Assembly: GCA_016713305.1 (NCBI GenBank)
Contig: JADJPK010000004.1
Span: forward strand, 372,001-436,000
Length of the DNA stretch: 64,000 nt
Source: Betaproteobacteria bacterium
GTDB lineage: Bacteria; Pseudomonadota; Gammaproteobacteria; Burkholderiales; Ga0077523
Reading direction: 5' to 3'
Numbering within the stretch: position 1 is the stretch's first letter; each line of letters begins with the position of its first letter. The notes beneath the pieces were generated by a model. The model was not told the origin of the DNA, searched no databases, and worked only from the letters and a program-made list of their open reading frames with translations. Shown here piece by piece: positions 37,209 to 45,200 of this stretch. A program made the position numbers and the translations under genes.

Positions 37209-38481
37209 CGGCTGCCGCTCGCGATCGCGACGAGGCGTCGCCTCTGGCGCTGGATCTGATCGGTGCCAACCGGCGCATGCGCGACACGCTCGAGATGGTG
37301 ATGCGCGGGCCGGCTCGCGGCCGGTACGTTCTCGCGGACGGAGCGCAGGCGCTGGCAGTCATCGTGAATCTGGACGGCGTGGGCGCACAGGCCGAGTGGT
37401 CGAGGTACCGGGCGCTGCACCCCGAGCGCCCGACGATCGCGCTCACGCTCGACAGTCAGCCGGTGCCCGGTGCCGACGCGGTCGTGTCGAAACCCGTGCA
37501 GGTGGACAGGCTGGTGGAGGCGCTCGACCGTGTCCGTACCATCGTCGGACGCCCCGCGCCTGTGGCCGCGACCTCGAGCGTGTCCTCCCGGCCGCCGACG
37601 CCGGCTCCGCAGGAACGCAACCGGTCCGGCACGGCGCCGGCCCCTGTCACTGCGGCTCCGCCCGTGCAAAGGATGGCGCAGCCGGTCATTCCCGGTTACA
37701 GGGCCACCGAGTTCATGGAAGACAGGCGGTCATTGACGGAGTCCGATCCGCTGGACCGGGACCCGTCCGACGCCGTCTGCGGCAGCGCTGCGGATGTGGA
37801 TATCGACGATCCAGTCCAGCTTCGCAGGCGGTTCTGCACATCGGGTACCGCCGTGCTGGAGTGCGTTCGAGTGGCACTGTCGTTGTCGCGCACGCGGACG
37901 CGCCCGGCAGAGATTCACCTGCACGGCAATGCGGTCATGATCGTCGAGTGGTCAAACGCCAGCGTCACGACCCCCTGTCCGACGAACAGCTGCGGGCGCT
38001 TTGCGGGACCTCCTTTGGGCCGGGCATGCTGAAAGCCGTGCCCTCCACCGCTTCGGGCGTGTCGCCCGTGGGCGGTCGCACCACGTCCATGGAAGCGCTG
38101 CTGTGGAAGACGGCGCTGTGGACCTATCGCGGCCGCCTGCCCGCTGGCACCCCCATGAACGAACGCTTCCGGCTCGAGAGCTGGCCCAATCTCACGCGGC
38201 TCCTCCCCACGCCCAACGCCACGCGTGTCGCCGCTCTGCTGGTGCGCCACCCCATGCGCCTCCCGCAGGTTGCGAAGGCCCTCTCCATTCCGCAGCGTCA
38301 CGTGTTCGCGTTCTACGGCGCCGCGTCGACGATCGGTCTCATCGACGTCCCGGGCCGTGTACCCGAGGCGGACGAAGACGGCGGACCGCCGGAACCCCAC
38401 AGCCGCCGCTCGCTGCTGGGCCGGATCGCCAGCCGCCTGCCCCGTGACGATTCCGGTCACGATGCCGGGGAGGGCGCATGA
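37205..38481 (+). pseudogene. degenerate receiver-like protein with a C-terminal helical domain, apparently frameshifted
   Basis: The first frame (from ATG 37205) shows a receiver-like fold in its first 120 residues: VIVNLDG, TIALTLDS, and the conserved lysine in VVSKPVQVDRLVEALDRV. A Pro/Ala-rich linker and AEIHLHGNAVMIVEW follow. Around 37930-37985 the coherent sequence moves one frame over to DPLSDEQLRALCG and a helical domain (LRLPQVAKALSIPQRHVFAFY) ending at 38481. One added base would join them into about 425 residues. Both ends overlap neighbours by ATGA. The typical aspartate cluster of an active receiver is not evident, so it may be a pseudo-receiver. The C-terminal domain is not recognised. 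Confidence 0.7.
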
Positions 38482-39488
38482 GCCTTTCTCACTCCCTCCC
38501 CGTCGACGCGCATCTGCACGAGTACCGCATCGAGTCGGTGCTGGGCCAGGGTGCGTTTGCGATCACCTATCGCGCCTGGGACGAGAACCTGCAGTCCTCG
38601 GTGGCGATCAAGGAGTACTTCCCCGGCGAGCTCATGTGCCGGGAACCCTCGGGAGTGGCGAATCTTGCCAAGGGCGGGGATGCCGAACTCTACGAGTGGG
38701 GACTGTCCCGCTTCATCAGCGAGGCGCAGGTGCTGGCGCAGTTCAAGCATCCCAGCATCGTGCGGGTCTCGCGCTACTTCCCGGCGAACCGGACCGCCTA
38801 CATCGTGATGGACTACGAAAAGGGCGAGAGTCTTCTCGACCGGTTGTCGCGCGAAGGAGGTCCGCTTCCGGAGACCGAGCTTCGCAGCCTCCTGCTGCCC
38901 CTGCTCTCCGGACTGAAACTGGTCCACGAGAAGCACTATCTCCACCGGGACATCAAGCCGGCAAACATCTACCTGCGCGAGGACGGCTCGCCGGTCCTGC
39001 TCGATTTCGGCGCCGCCCGCATGGAGTTCGGAACGAGCGGCGGCGACGGGCTCAACGTCCTGACACCCCGCTATGCGCCCATCGAGCAATACAGTCCGGA
39101 TGGAGTGCAGGGTCCCTGGTCGGACATCTACAGCCTGGGTGCCACGCTGTTCCGCTGCATGACGGGACAGGCCCCGGTAGACGCACAGCGGCGCGACGCG
39201 GAGGTGGGCGAGGGAAAGCCGGATCCGTTCACGCCGTCGGCTCGCCTGCTTTCCGGACGCTACGGACGCGACGTCCTCGAGGCGGTGGACTGGATGCTGC
39301 AGTTGCGCCCGGCCGACCGCCCCCAGTCGGCCGCGGAGCTCATCGCGCGACTGACCGGCGCCGTGTCTCCCGCCGTCTCCCCTCCGCGGAATCGTTCTCC
39401 TACGTTCCGCGCCGTGCCCAGCGGGTCCACAAGATCGTCTTCGCCGGGCCTGTCGGCGCGGGCAAGACCACCGCGATCGCGACATTGA
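38478..39488 (+). CDS. Hanks-type serine/threonine protein kinase
   Basis: The kinase domain occupies residues about 16-295: glycine loop VLGQGAFAITYRA, catalytic K45 (VAIKEYFPGEL), E82, HRD at 156-158 (HRDIKPANIYL), DFG at 176-178, and activation-loop region TPRYAPIEQYSP. All catalytic residues are present, so it should be active. The IKEYFP form is a bacterial subfamily. There is no membrane segment in this frame. After LTGAVSPAVSP (about 39375) the frame gives a nonsense tail, while the next frame carries a GTPase with no start codon of its own. Kinase and GTPase may therefore be one fused protein split by a missing base. Its ATG overlaps the previous stop. Confidence 0.88.
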   Translation: MSLSHSLPVDAHLHEYRIESVLGQGAFAITYRAWDENLQSSVAIKEYFPGELMCREPSGVANLAKGGDAELYEWGLSRFISEAQVLAQFKHPSIVRVSRYFPANRTAYIVMDYEKGESLLDRLSREGGPLPETELRSLLLPLLSGLKLVHEKHYLHRDIKPANIYLREDGSPVLLDFGAARMEFGTSGGDGLNVLTPRYAPIEQYSPDGVQGPWSDIYSLGATLFRCMTGQAPVDAQRRDAEVGEGKPDPFTPSARLLSGRYGRDVLEAVDWMLQLRPADRPQSAAELIARLTGAVSPAVSPPRNRSPTFRAVPSGSTRSSSPGLSARARPPRSRH

Positions 39489-39958
39489 GCCACACCCCCA
39501 TACTGCGCACGGACGAGCGTGCGAGCGACATGACCCGCGAGCGCAAGAACGCCACGACGGTCGCCATGGATTTCGGCGTGATGAACCTCAGCGACACCGA
39601 GCGCGTGCATCTGTACGGCATGCCCGGCCAGGAGCGCTTCGATTTCATGTGGAAGATCCTGGAGAAGGGAGCGCTCGGGCTCGTGCTTCTCATCGACAAC
39701 TCGCGCCGCGCGCCCCTGGACGATCTGGCGTTCTATCTGTCGGCGTTCAAGGACCTGCTGTCCCGCACGCAGCTCGCGGTCGGCGTGAACTTCACCGAGC
39801 GCTCGCCGAAGCCGACGCTGGACGACTATCACTCGTACTTCCGCGAACGGCGTGCCGACCTCGGCCTCAATCCACCGATCTTCGAAGTGGACCCGCGCAA
39901 TCCCCGGGAGGTTGGTCTGCTCGTGGAGGCGCTGCTGTACACCATAGACCCCGGCGTG
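39380..39958 (+). CDS. MglA/Arf-like small GTPase; start and end disturbed
   Basis: The frame reads HKIVFAGPVGAGKTTAIATL, a P-loop with GKTT, then RKNATTVAMDFG (switch I threonine), LYGMPGQERFDFMW (G3, with Gly where Asp is usual) and LAVGVNFTERS where the NKxD motif is expected. The Ras-like order is clear but two specificity motifs are atypical. No ATG, GTG or TTG precedes the P-loop in this frame, and no stop closes it near DPGV. The borders given are where the family-like sequence begins and ends. It may be fused to the upstream kinase or start in another frame if a base is missing. Context suggests it works with the Roadblock proteins downstream. Confidence 0.75.
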
Positions 39959-39981
39959 CATCGCTGGCGCTCCTGCATCGC

Positions 39982-40413
39982 ATGCAGTTTCTCGGATGGA
40001 TCGCGGCCGAGCCGGTGGCGCGTGACGTCCCGTCCGTTCACATGGACGAAGACATGCCGGCCCTCCTCTCCCGGATGTCCGCGCGCAAGCGCGCGATGCT
40101 GGCCGACGCGGAAGGGTTCCAGCTCGCCTCGAGCGGCTTCACCCACGAGGCGGCCGAACAGCTCGCCGCGCTGGCCGCCGAACTGACGGCCGTTCACCAG
40201 CGCTATCACGGCCTGGTGCACGGCAACCTGCGCCTGAACGCAGGCGGCATTGCGCTGGTGGATGCCGCGGGTCACGGCCAGGTCTGTGTCTGGCCGCTGA
40301 CACTCGGATCGCACTCCTTCCTGCTCATCGTTGCGGGCGTTCCCCTGCTTCACGGCCGCGCATTCGCGGACGCGATCTGGGGGCTTGCGCATCGATACGC
40401 GACTCCGGCATGA
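39982..40413 (+). CDS. Roadblock/LC7-like protein
   Basis: From ATG 39982 there are 143 residues. The segment DAEGFQLASSGFTHEAAEQLAA, followed by a helix and the strands GLVHGNLRLNAGGIALVDAAG and SFLLIVAGVPLLHG, has the arrangement of Roadblock/LC7 domains, which act as GTPase-activating or scaffold partners of MglA-type GTPases. The N-terminal 40 residues are extra. The frame is open upstream in continuity with the GTPase region, so with one base change it could also be joined to the GTPase. Confidence 0.62.
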   Translation: MQFLGWIAAEPVARDVPSVHMDEDMPALLSRMSARKRAMLADAEGFQLASSGFTHEAAEQLAALAAELTAVHQRYHGLVHGNLRLNAGGIALVDAAGHGQVCVWPLTLGSHSFLLIVAGVPLLHGRAFADAIWGLAHRYATPA

Positions 40414-40467
40414 CCGCCCCCGAGTTCGCTCCCACTCACGAACCCATCTTCAAGAAGGACTGCCTCC

Positions 40468-40830
40468 ATGCGTGAAGAGATGATCCGATCCATCCTCGGC
40501 GACCTGAACGGAAGTTCCGCCGACATCACCGCTTCCGCGGTCATCTCGACCGACGGGCTGATGATCTCCAGCCTGCTGCCGGCGCACATGGACGAAGACC
40601 GTGTCGGTGCGATGAATGCCGCCATGCTGACGCTGGGCGACCGCAGTGCCTCGGAACTGGGCTGTGGTGACCTGGAGCAGGTCATGGTCAAGGGCAAGGA
40701 CGGCTACATCCTGATGATCCACGCGGGGCCCGACGCGGTGCTCTCGGTCATCGCGCGGCCCACCGCGAAACTCGGGCTCATCTTCCTCGATGCCCGGCGC
40801 GCGGCCGAAGGCATCTCGAAGCTGCTCTGA
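40468..40830 (+). CDS. Roadblock/LC7 domain protein (MglB-like)
   Basis: This 120-residue, single-domain protein reads ADITASAVISTDGLMISSLLP near the N-terminus, then DRVGAMNAAMLTLGDRSASELG and strands around QVMVKGKDGYILMIHAG. It is a typical bacterial Roadblock/LC7 fold and the clearest such protein in the set. It probably forms a homodimer that regulates the small GTPase encoded upstream. It lies 11 bases ahead of the PAS gene, implying one transcript. Confidence 0.88.
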   Translation: MREEMIRSILGDLNGSSADITASAVISTDGLMISSLLPAHMDEDRVGAMNAAMLTLGDRSASELGCGDLEQVMVKGKDGYILMIHAGPDAVLSVIARPTAKLGLIFLDARRAAEGISKLL

Positions 40831-40841
40831 GGAGAACTGCC

Positions 40842-41318
40842 ATGCGCGACATCGCACCGGAGGATCTGCACGACGAGACCGGCGTGCGGCACGAGCTCAC
40901 GTTTCACGACGGCTCGAAGCGCACGGTCTACGTCGTCGACCGGGAAGTGCCCTTTCCGGAAGGCAGCCTCATCGTCTCCCGAACCGACCCCGCGGGCGTC
41001 ATCACGCACGCCAACCAGGCGTTCGTGGACATGTCCGGATATACCGAACAGGAACTGATCGGTGAACAGCACTGCATCCTGCGCCACCCGGACATGCCCG
41101 CCGTGGCATTCAAGGATCTCTGGGACACCATGGCAAAGGGCGAGAAGTGGCACGGCTACGTGAAGAACCTGCGCAAGGACGGCGCCTACTACTGGGTCTA
41201 CGCCACCGTGGTGCCCAATCGCCGGCAGGGCAAGGTGGTGGGCTTCACGTCGGTCCGGCGCAAGCCGTCGCGAGCGAAGATCGCCGCCGCCGAAGCCTTG
41301 TACCGCACACTCAAGTGA
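40842..41318 (+). CDS. Aer-like PAS domain protein
   Basis: This 158-residue protein is a single PAS domain (about residues 40-145): LIVSRTDPAGVITHANQAF, DMSGYTEQELIGEQHCILRHPDMP, GEKWHGYVKNLRKDGAYYWV. The HPDMP and KNLRKDGAYYWV patterns are those of the redox/aerotaxis PAS of Aer, which binds FAD, but there is no membrane or HAMP part. It is the likely input sensor of the gene set and would act through protein contact. Confidence 0.85.
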   Translation: MRDIAPEDLHDETGVRHELTFHDGSKRTVYVVDREVPFPEGSLIVSRTDPAGVITHANQAFVDMSGYTEQELIGEQHCILRHPDMPAVAFKDLWDTMAKGEKWHGYVKNLRKDGAYYWVYATVVPNRRQGKVVGFTSVRRKPSRAKIAAAEALYRTLK

Positions 41319-41341
41319 CCGGCCCGAGACGAGAGGACGAC

Positions 41342-42044
41342 ATGACCTATCAGTTCACCCTGAGCCCGGATCTCAGCATGCGCTACCTGTCCGGCTGGTA
41401 CGTCTTCAACACCTGGATGCAGCGGGTGCTCGGCGAGAAGATCCATCTCGAGCTGTATGAGGACTTCGAGCGCTGCCGCAACGCCGTCAGGGCCGGTCAG
41501 GTGGATCTCATTTTCGCCAACTACGAGCCGCCCGATGCCGTCCGCGTGTCGTCGGGATTCCGCCGGTGGCCATCCGCCCAACGCCAGGGGCAGGCCGAAC
41601 GAACTCCGTCCGCGGTCCCGGCCACGAGTCCGGTTCGACGGATCGAGGACCTGAAGCCTGGCGCCCGCATCGCCTCCTCCACGGATCCGGAGGTGAACCT
41701 CGTCCGTGGCGACATCGCCGTCCGACACCTTCATCCGGGCCGCGACACCTCGGCGAGGCCGCCAGGCGCGCGTGGCCGACACCCTTCCGCACGTGTCCGA
41801 GGGGCCCACTGGCGACGGTCGCCGCGCGGGCCCTCTGCGGCTGAGCCGAGATCCGGATCCACCACATGCTGTTCGCCGGCCCCCCACATGTGCCGGGATG
41901 GGCCCCCCTCCGGGTCAGCTGGCCGCCGGAGCGGCCTCCGGCATCGCCTCGGAGCGCAGCGCGTCCAGCGCGATCTCGGGTCGGGAGGCTGGCGACGGTC
42001 AGCGACGGAGCGGAGACGGGGACCTGATGGAAACGCGGACCTGA
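41342..42044 (+). pseudogene. decayed PhnD-like substrate-binding protein
   Basis: ATG 41342 opens MTYQFTLSPDLSMRYLSGWY and continues well to DLIFANYEPPDA, like a PhnD/phosphate-phosphonate binding-protein relative lacking a signal peptide. After about 41540 the recognisable pieces lie in different frames: VRRIEDLKPGARIASSTDPEV, then IHHMLFAG near 41865 and DLMETRT before a stop at 42044. Several indels would be needed to repair it, far more than in other genes here. Either the gene is decaying or this stretch is of poor sequence quality. Its role in the signalling set, if once active, would be a cytoplasmic ligand sensor. Confidence 0.6.
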
Positions 42045-42129
42045 TGCGCCGCCGCGAAGACGCTCATCGGGCGGACGAACCGCGTGCGGGAGGGGAAGGC
42101 TCCCTCGCTATCGAAGGCTCCCGGCCCAC

Positions 42130-42891
42130 TCAGGCAGGCAGGCCCGCCATGAACTCCTTCGCCGCCCGCAGCACCGCATCCGGCTGATCCCGGTGCGGCG
42201 AATGGCCGCAGTGTTCGAGCTTGAGCAGCGAGGCATCGGGACACTGGCGTTCGATGCGGTCGATCTGCTCCATGGTGCCGTACTCGTCTCCCTCGCCCTG
42301 GATCGCGAGCACCGGGCATGAGATCGACGGCAGGAACTCCTCGATGTTCCAGGCGGTGAAGCGTGGGTCCAGCCAGATGTCGTTCCAGCCGCGGAAGGCC
42401 GAGTCGGGATCGTCGTGGTAACGCGCGAGCCGGGTGCGCAGATCGGTGGTGTCGTAGGTGATCTTCGACTGGCGGATCGCGGCCGTGCAGCACTCTTCCA
42501 CGAACACATGGGGTGCGAGGACCACGACGCCCGTCACGGACCAGCGCCCCGCGCCGGCGTGGATGAGCGAGATCGAACCGCCGTCGCTGTGCCCGAAAAG
42601 CACGGGGCGTTCGATGTCCAGGGCCTCGATGAGACGTGGGAGAACCTCCAGCGCTTCGGTATGCATGAACGTCGGCTCCCGCTTCTCGCGAAGGGGATCG
42701 GACTTGCCGTAGCCGTAGCGCGAATAGGCCAGCACGCGGCGGCCCGTCACGGCGGCGAGCCGTCCGGGAAATTCGCGCCACAACGCCACGGAGCCGAGAC
42801 CCTCGTGGAGCATCACGACGGGCGCGCGCGCGGAGAGCTCGCCGAACCACGCGTATTCGAGCCGGTGCTCGAGAATCGGGATGAAGGGCAT
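42130..42891 (-). CDS. alpha/beta-fold hydrolase
   Basis: This 253-residue hydrolase, from ATG 42891 (MPFIPILEHRLEYAWFG), has the oxyanion segment VMLHEGLGSVALW, the nucleophile elbow FGHSDGGSIS, an acid in LAIQGEGDEYGT and the catalytic His in LEHCGHSPHRDQP. The substrate is not predictable. It lies just downstream of an aryl-CoA ligase on the same strand and may serve the same aromatic-acid pathway, for example as a thioesterase or ester hydrolase. Confidence 0.88.
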   Translation of the reverse strand: MPFIPILEHRLEYAWFGELSARAPVVMLHEGLGSVALWREFPGRLAAVTGRRVLAYSRYGYGKSDPLREKREPTFMHTEALEVLPRLIEALDIERPVLFGHSDGGSISLIHAGAGRWSVTGVVVLAPHVFVEECCTAAIRQSKITYDTTDLRTRLARYHDDPDSAFRGWNDIWLDPRFTAWNIEEFLPSISCPVLAIQGEGDEYGTMEQIDRIERQCPDASLLKLEHCGHSPHRDQPDAVLRAAKEFMAGLPA

Positions 42892-42980
42892 GGAAGGAAG
42901 TCCGAACCGGATGCTCAGTGCCGCCGCGCGCCCGGTACGGATTCCGCGCAGCGAGGGTGGGTTCCCTGTGTCATCGCCAC

Positions 42981-44579
42981 TCAGCGATCCGGCCTGTCCA
43001 TGGCCCGGAGCCTGAACCGCTGGATCTTGCCTGTGGCGGTCTTGGGCAGGTCGGTCACGAATTCGATCCACCGTGGATACTTGTACGGGGCAAGCATCGA
43101 TTTCACGTGCCGGCGCAGTTCGTCGGCCAGCGCCGGGGACTGGACAATGCCGGGCTTGAGCACGACGAAGGCCTTGGGCTTGATCAACTCGTCCGAGTCC
43201 GGGCTCCCGATGACGGCCGCTTCGAGAACTGCACCATGGCTGATGAGGGCCGCTTCCACTTCCACGGGCGAGACGTAGATGCCGCTCACCTTGAGCATGT
43301 CGTCGCTGCGGCCGCAGTACACGTAGTATCCGTCCGGGTCTCGCAGGTACTTGTCACCGCTGCGTGTCCACGCGCCGACGAAGGTGTGGCGGCTCTTGAC
43401 ACGGTTGTTCCAGTAGCACAGCGCGCTCGTGATGCCGCGGATCTGCAGTTCTCCCTGTTCGCCGTCCGCCACCTCCTCCCCGTTCTCGTCGACGAGCTTC
43501 AGTTCGTACCCCGGCACAGGCTTGCCTGTCGTGCCGAACCGGACATCCCCCGGACGGTTGGACAGGAAGATGTGCAGCATCTCCGTGGAACCGATGCCGT
43601 CCAGGACATCGATGCCGAAATGCTCGCTCACTCGCCGGCCGATCTCCGGCGGCAGCGCCTCGCCTGCCGAGGTCGCCACCCGCAGCGAGACATCGGAGCG
43701 CGGGGGCAGGTCGGGACTCGCCAGCATGGAAGCGTAGAGCGTGGGAACGGCGTAGAAGACGGTGGGCCGGTGCTCCCGCAAACGGTGGAAGACCGAGGCC
43801 GGCGTGGGCCTCTCGGCCATGAGAACGGCCGTGGCGCCCACCGCCATGGGAAACACGAGCGCGTTGCCCAGACCGTAGGCGAAATAGAGCTTGGCGGCCG
43901 AGAACACGATGTCGTCCTCGCGAATGCCCAGCACGGCCCGTGCGTAGTACTCGAACGTGTGGATCATGCTGCCGTGAGCGTGGACCGTTCCCTTGGGCGA
44001 GCCGGTGGAGCCGGACGAGTAGAGCCAGAAGCACGCGTCGTCGGCGCATGTGGCGGCCGCTTCCAGCGCCGGCTCGCCCGAAGCAAGCAATGCGTCCAGG
44101 GCAACGTGGTCGCCCGCGTCCCCGCCCGAGACGATCACGTGCCGCAGGTGCGGCAGACGCGCGAGCAACGGCGCGAATTGAGGGAGCAGCGGCGCGGATA
44201 CCACCAGGGCCCTGGCCCGGCTGTCCCGCAGCATGTACTCGTAGTCGGCCGTCGTCAGGAGCGTGTTGACGGGAATCGGCACGATCCCGGCCTTGATGCA
44301 GCCGAGGAACGCGGTCGGGAAGTCCACGCTGTCCAGGAGGCACACCATCACCCGCTCTTCCGGGCGCATTCCTGCACGCAGGAGACCGCTGCCGAACCGG
44401 TCGACTCGCTGGGCCAGTTCGCCGTAGGTGTGACGTCCGCCGTCGTCGATGAACGCGGTCTTGTTCCGCCGTTGCGGCCCGAGATTGCGTTCGACGAGAT
44501 CGTGGGCGGCGTTGTAGACGTCCGGTATCCGGACCACGGGCGGGCTCGTGGAGCGATCCGCCGTGCTCATTCCGGCCAT
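42981..44579 (-). CDS. benzoate-CoA ligase family protein
   Basis: This 532-residue acyl-adenylate-forming enzyme starts at ATG 44579, with AGGAG 7 bases upstream. The AMP-binding loop is YSSGSTGSPKGTVHAHGS, followed by GIGSTEMLHIF, the hinge region YCGRSDDMLKVSGIYVSP and the catalytic lysine near the end (LPKTATGKIQRF). The overall pattern, including LYFAYGLGNALVFPM, is that of benzoate- and related aryl-CoA ligases. No other benzoate degradation genes are in the window, so the exact acid is uncertain. Confidence 0.88.
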   Translation of the reverse strand: MAGMSTADRSTSPPVVRIPDVYNAAHDLVERNLGPQRRNKTAFIDDGGRHTYGELAQRVDRFGSGLLRAGMRPEERVMVCLLDSVDFPTAFLGCIKAGIVPIPVNTLLTTADYEYMLRDSRARALVVSAPLLPQFAPLLARLPHLRHVIVSGGDAGDHVALDALLASGEPALEAAATCADDACFWLYSSGSTGSPKGTVHAHGSMIHTFEYYARAVLGIREDDIVFSAAKLYFAYGLGNALVFPMAVGATAVLMAERPTPASVFHRLREHRPTVFYAVPTLYASMLASPDLPPRSDVSLRVATSAGEALPPEIGRRVSEHFGIDVLDGIGSTEMLHIFLSNRPGDVRFGTTGKPVPGYELKLVDENGEEVADGEQGELQIRGITSALCYWNNRVKSRHTFVGAWTRSGDKYLRDPDGYYVYCGRSDDMLKVSGIYVSPVEVEAALISHGAVLEAAVIGSPDSDELIKPKAFVVLKPGIVQSPALADELRRHVKSMLAPYKYPRWIEFVTDLPKTATGKIQRFRLRAMDRPDR

Positions 44580-44839
44580 GAAGTTCTCCTGCTTCTGTCC
44601 GTTAAGAAGGGGATCCGGCGCCGCTCCTCCCGCGGCGTCCGGTTTCCGGCCGGATTGTCGCATCGAAGCGGGCTTCGGCGCCGCTGTCAGACGGTCGATC
44701 GAGCCGCCGCGCGATCCGGGTCAAGAACAACAACGAGGGAGGTGCGGTCGATGCGGACGGATGCGCATCTCGATCGGACCTTTCCTGAGCTGGCATCATC
44801 ACAGAAGCCGCGTCCATCGATCCCGCCCAAGGAAGATCC

Positions 44840-45184
44840 ATGAAAGTGGAAGTCACCGAGCTGCCCGGAAACATGGTGCGCCTCGACCTTGCCGGTCGCC
44901 TCGACATCGAGGGCACCCAGAAGGCCGAGACAATCGTCTCGCCGATCGTCACCGCGCGCCAGATGCGGGTCATCTTCAACCTGTCTTCCGTGACGTTCAT
45001 GGCGTCCGTGGGCATCCGCCTGCTGCTGTCGGCAGCGCTGGCCCAGGATGGCATGGGAGGCAAAGTGGTGGTCGCCATGCCGCAGGGCATCGTGCGGGCG
45101 ATCCTGGAAACGGCCGGCGTGGACCAGCTCGTGCCGATCTACGACAGCCTCGAGGCGGCACAGGCCGGCCTGGATTTCGCCTGA
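44840..45184 (+). CDS. STAS domain anti-sigma factor antagonist
   Basis: This 114-residue, single STAS domain protein contains VRLDLAGRLDIEGTQKAE and the loop NLSSVTFMASVGIRLLL with the serine usually phosphorylated by the partner kinase. It begins 17 bases before the bifunctional kinase/phosphatase gene, a classic partner-switching pair. No sigma factor is encoded nearby, so the output may be another protein, as in several bacterial surface or motility circuits. Confidence 0.92.
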   Translation: MKVEVTELPGNMVRLDLAGRLDIEGTQKAETIVSPIVTARQMRVIFNLSSVTFMASVGIRLLLSAALAQDGMGGKVVVAMPQGIVRAILETAGVDQLVPIYDSLEAAQAGLDFA

Positions 45185-45200
45185 ACGCCTTGCACCGTCC

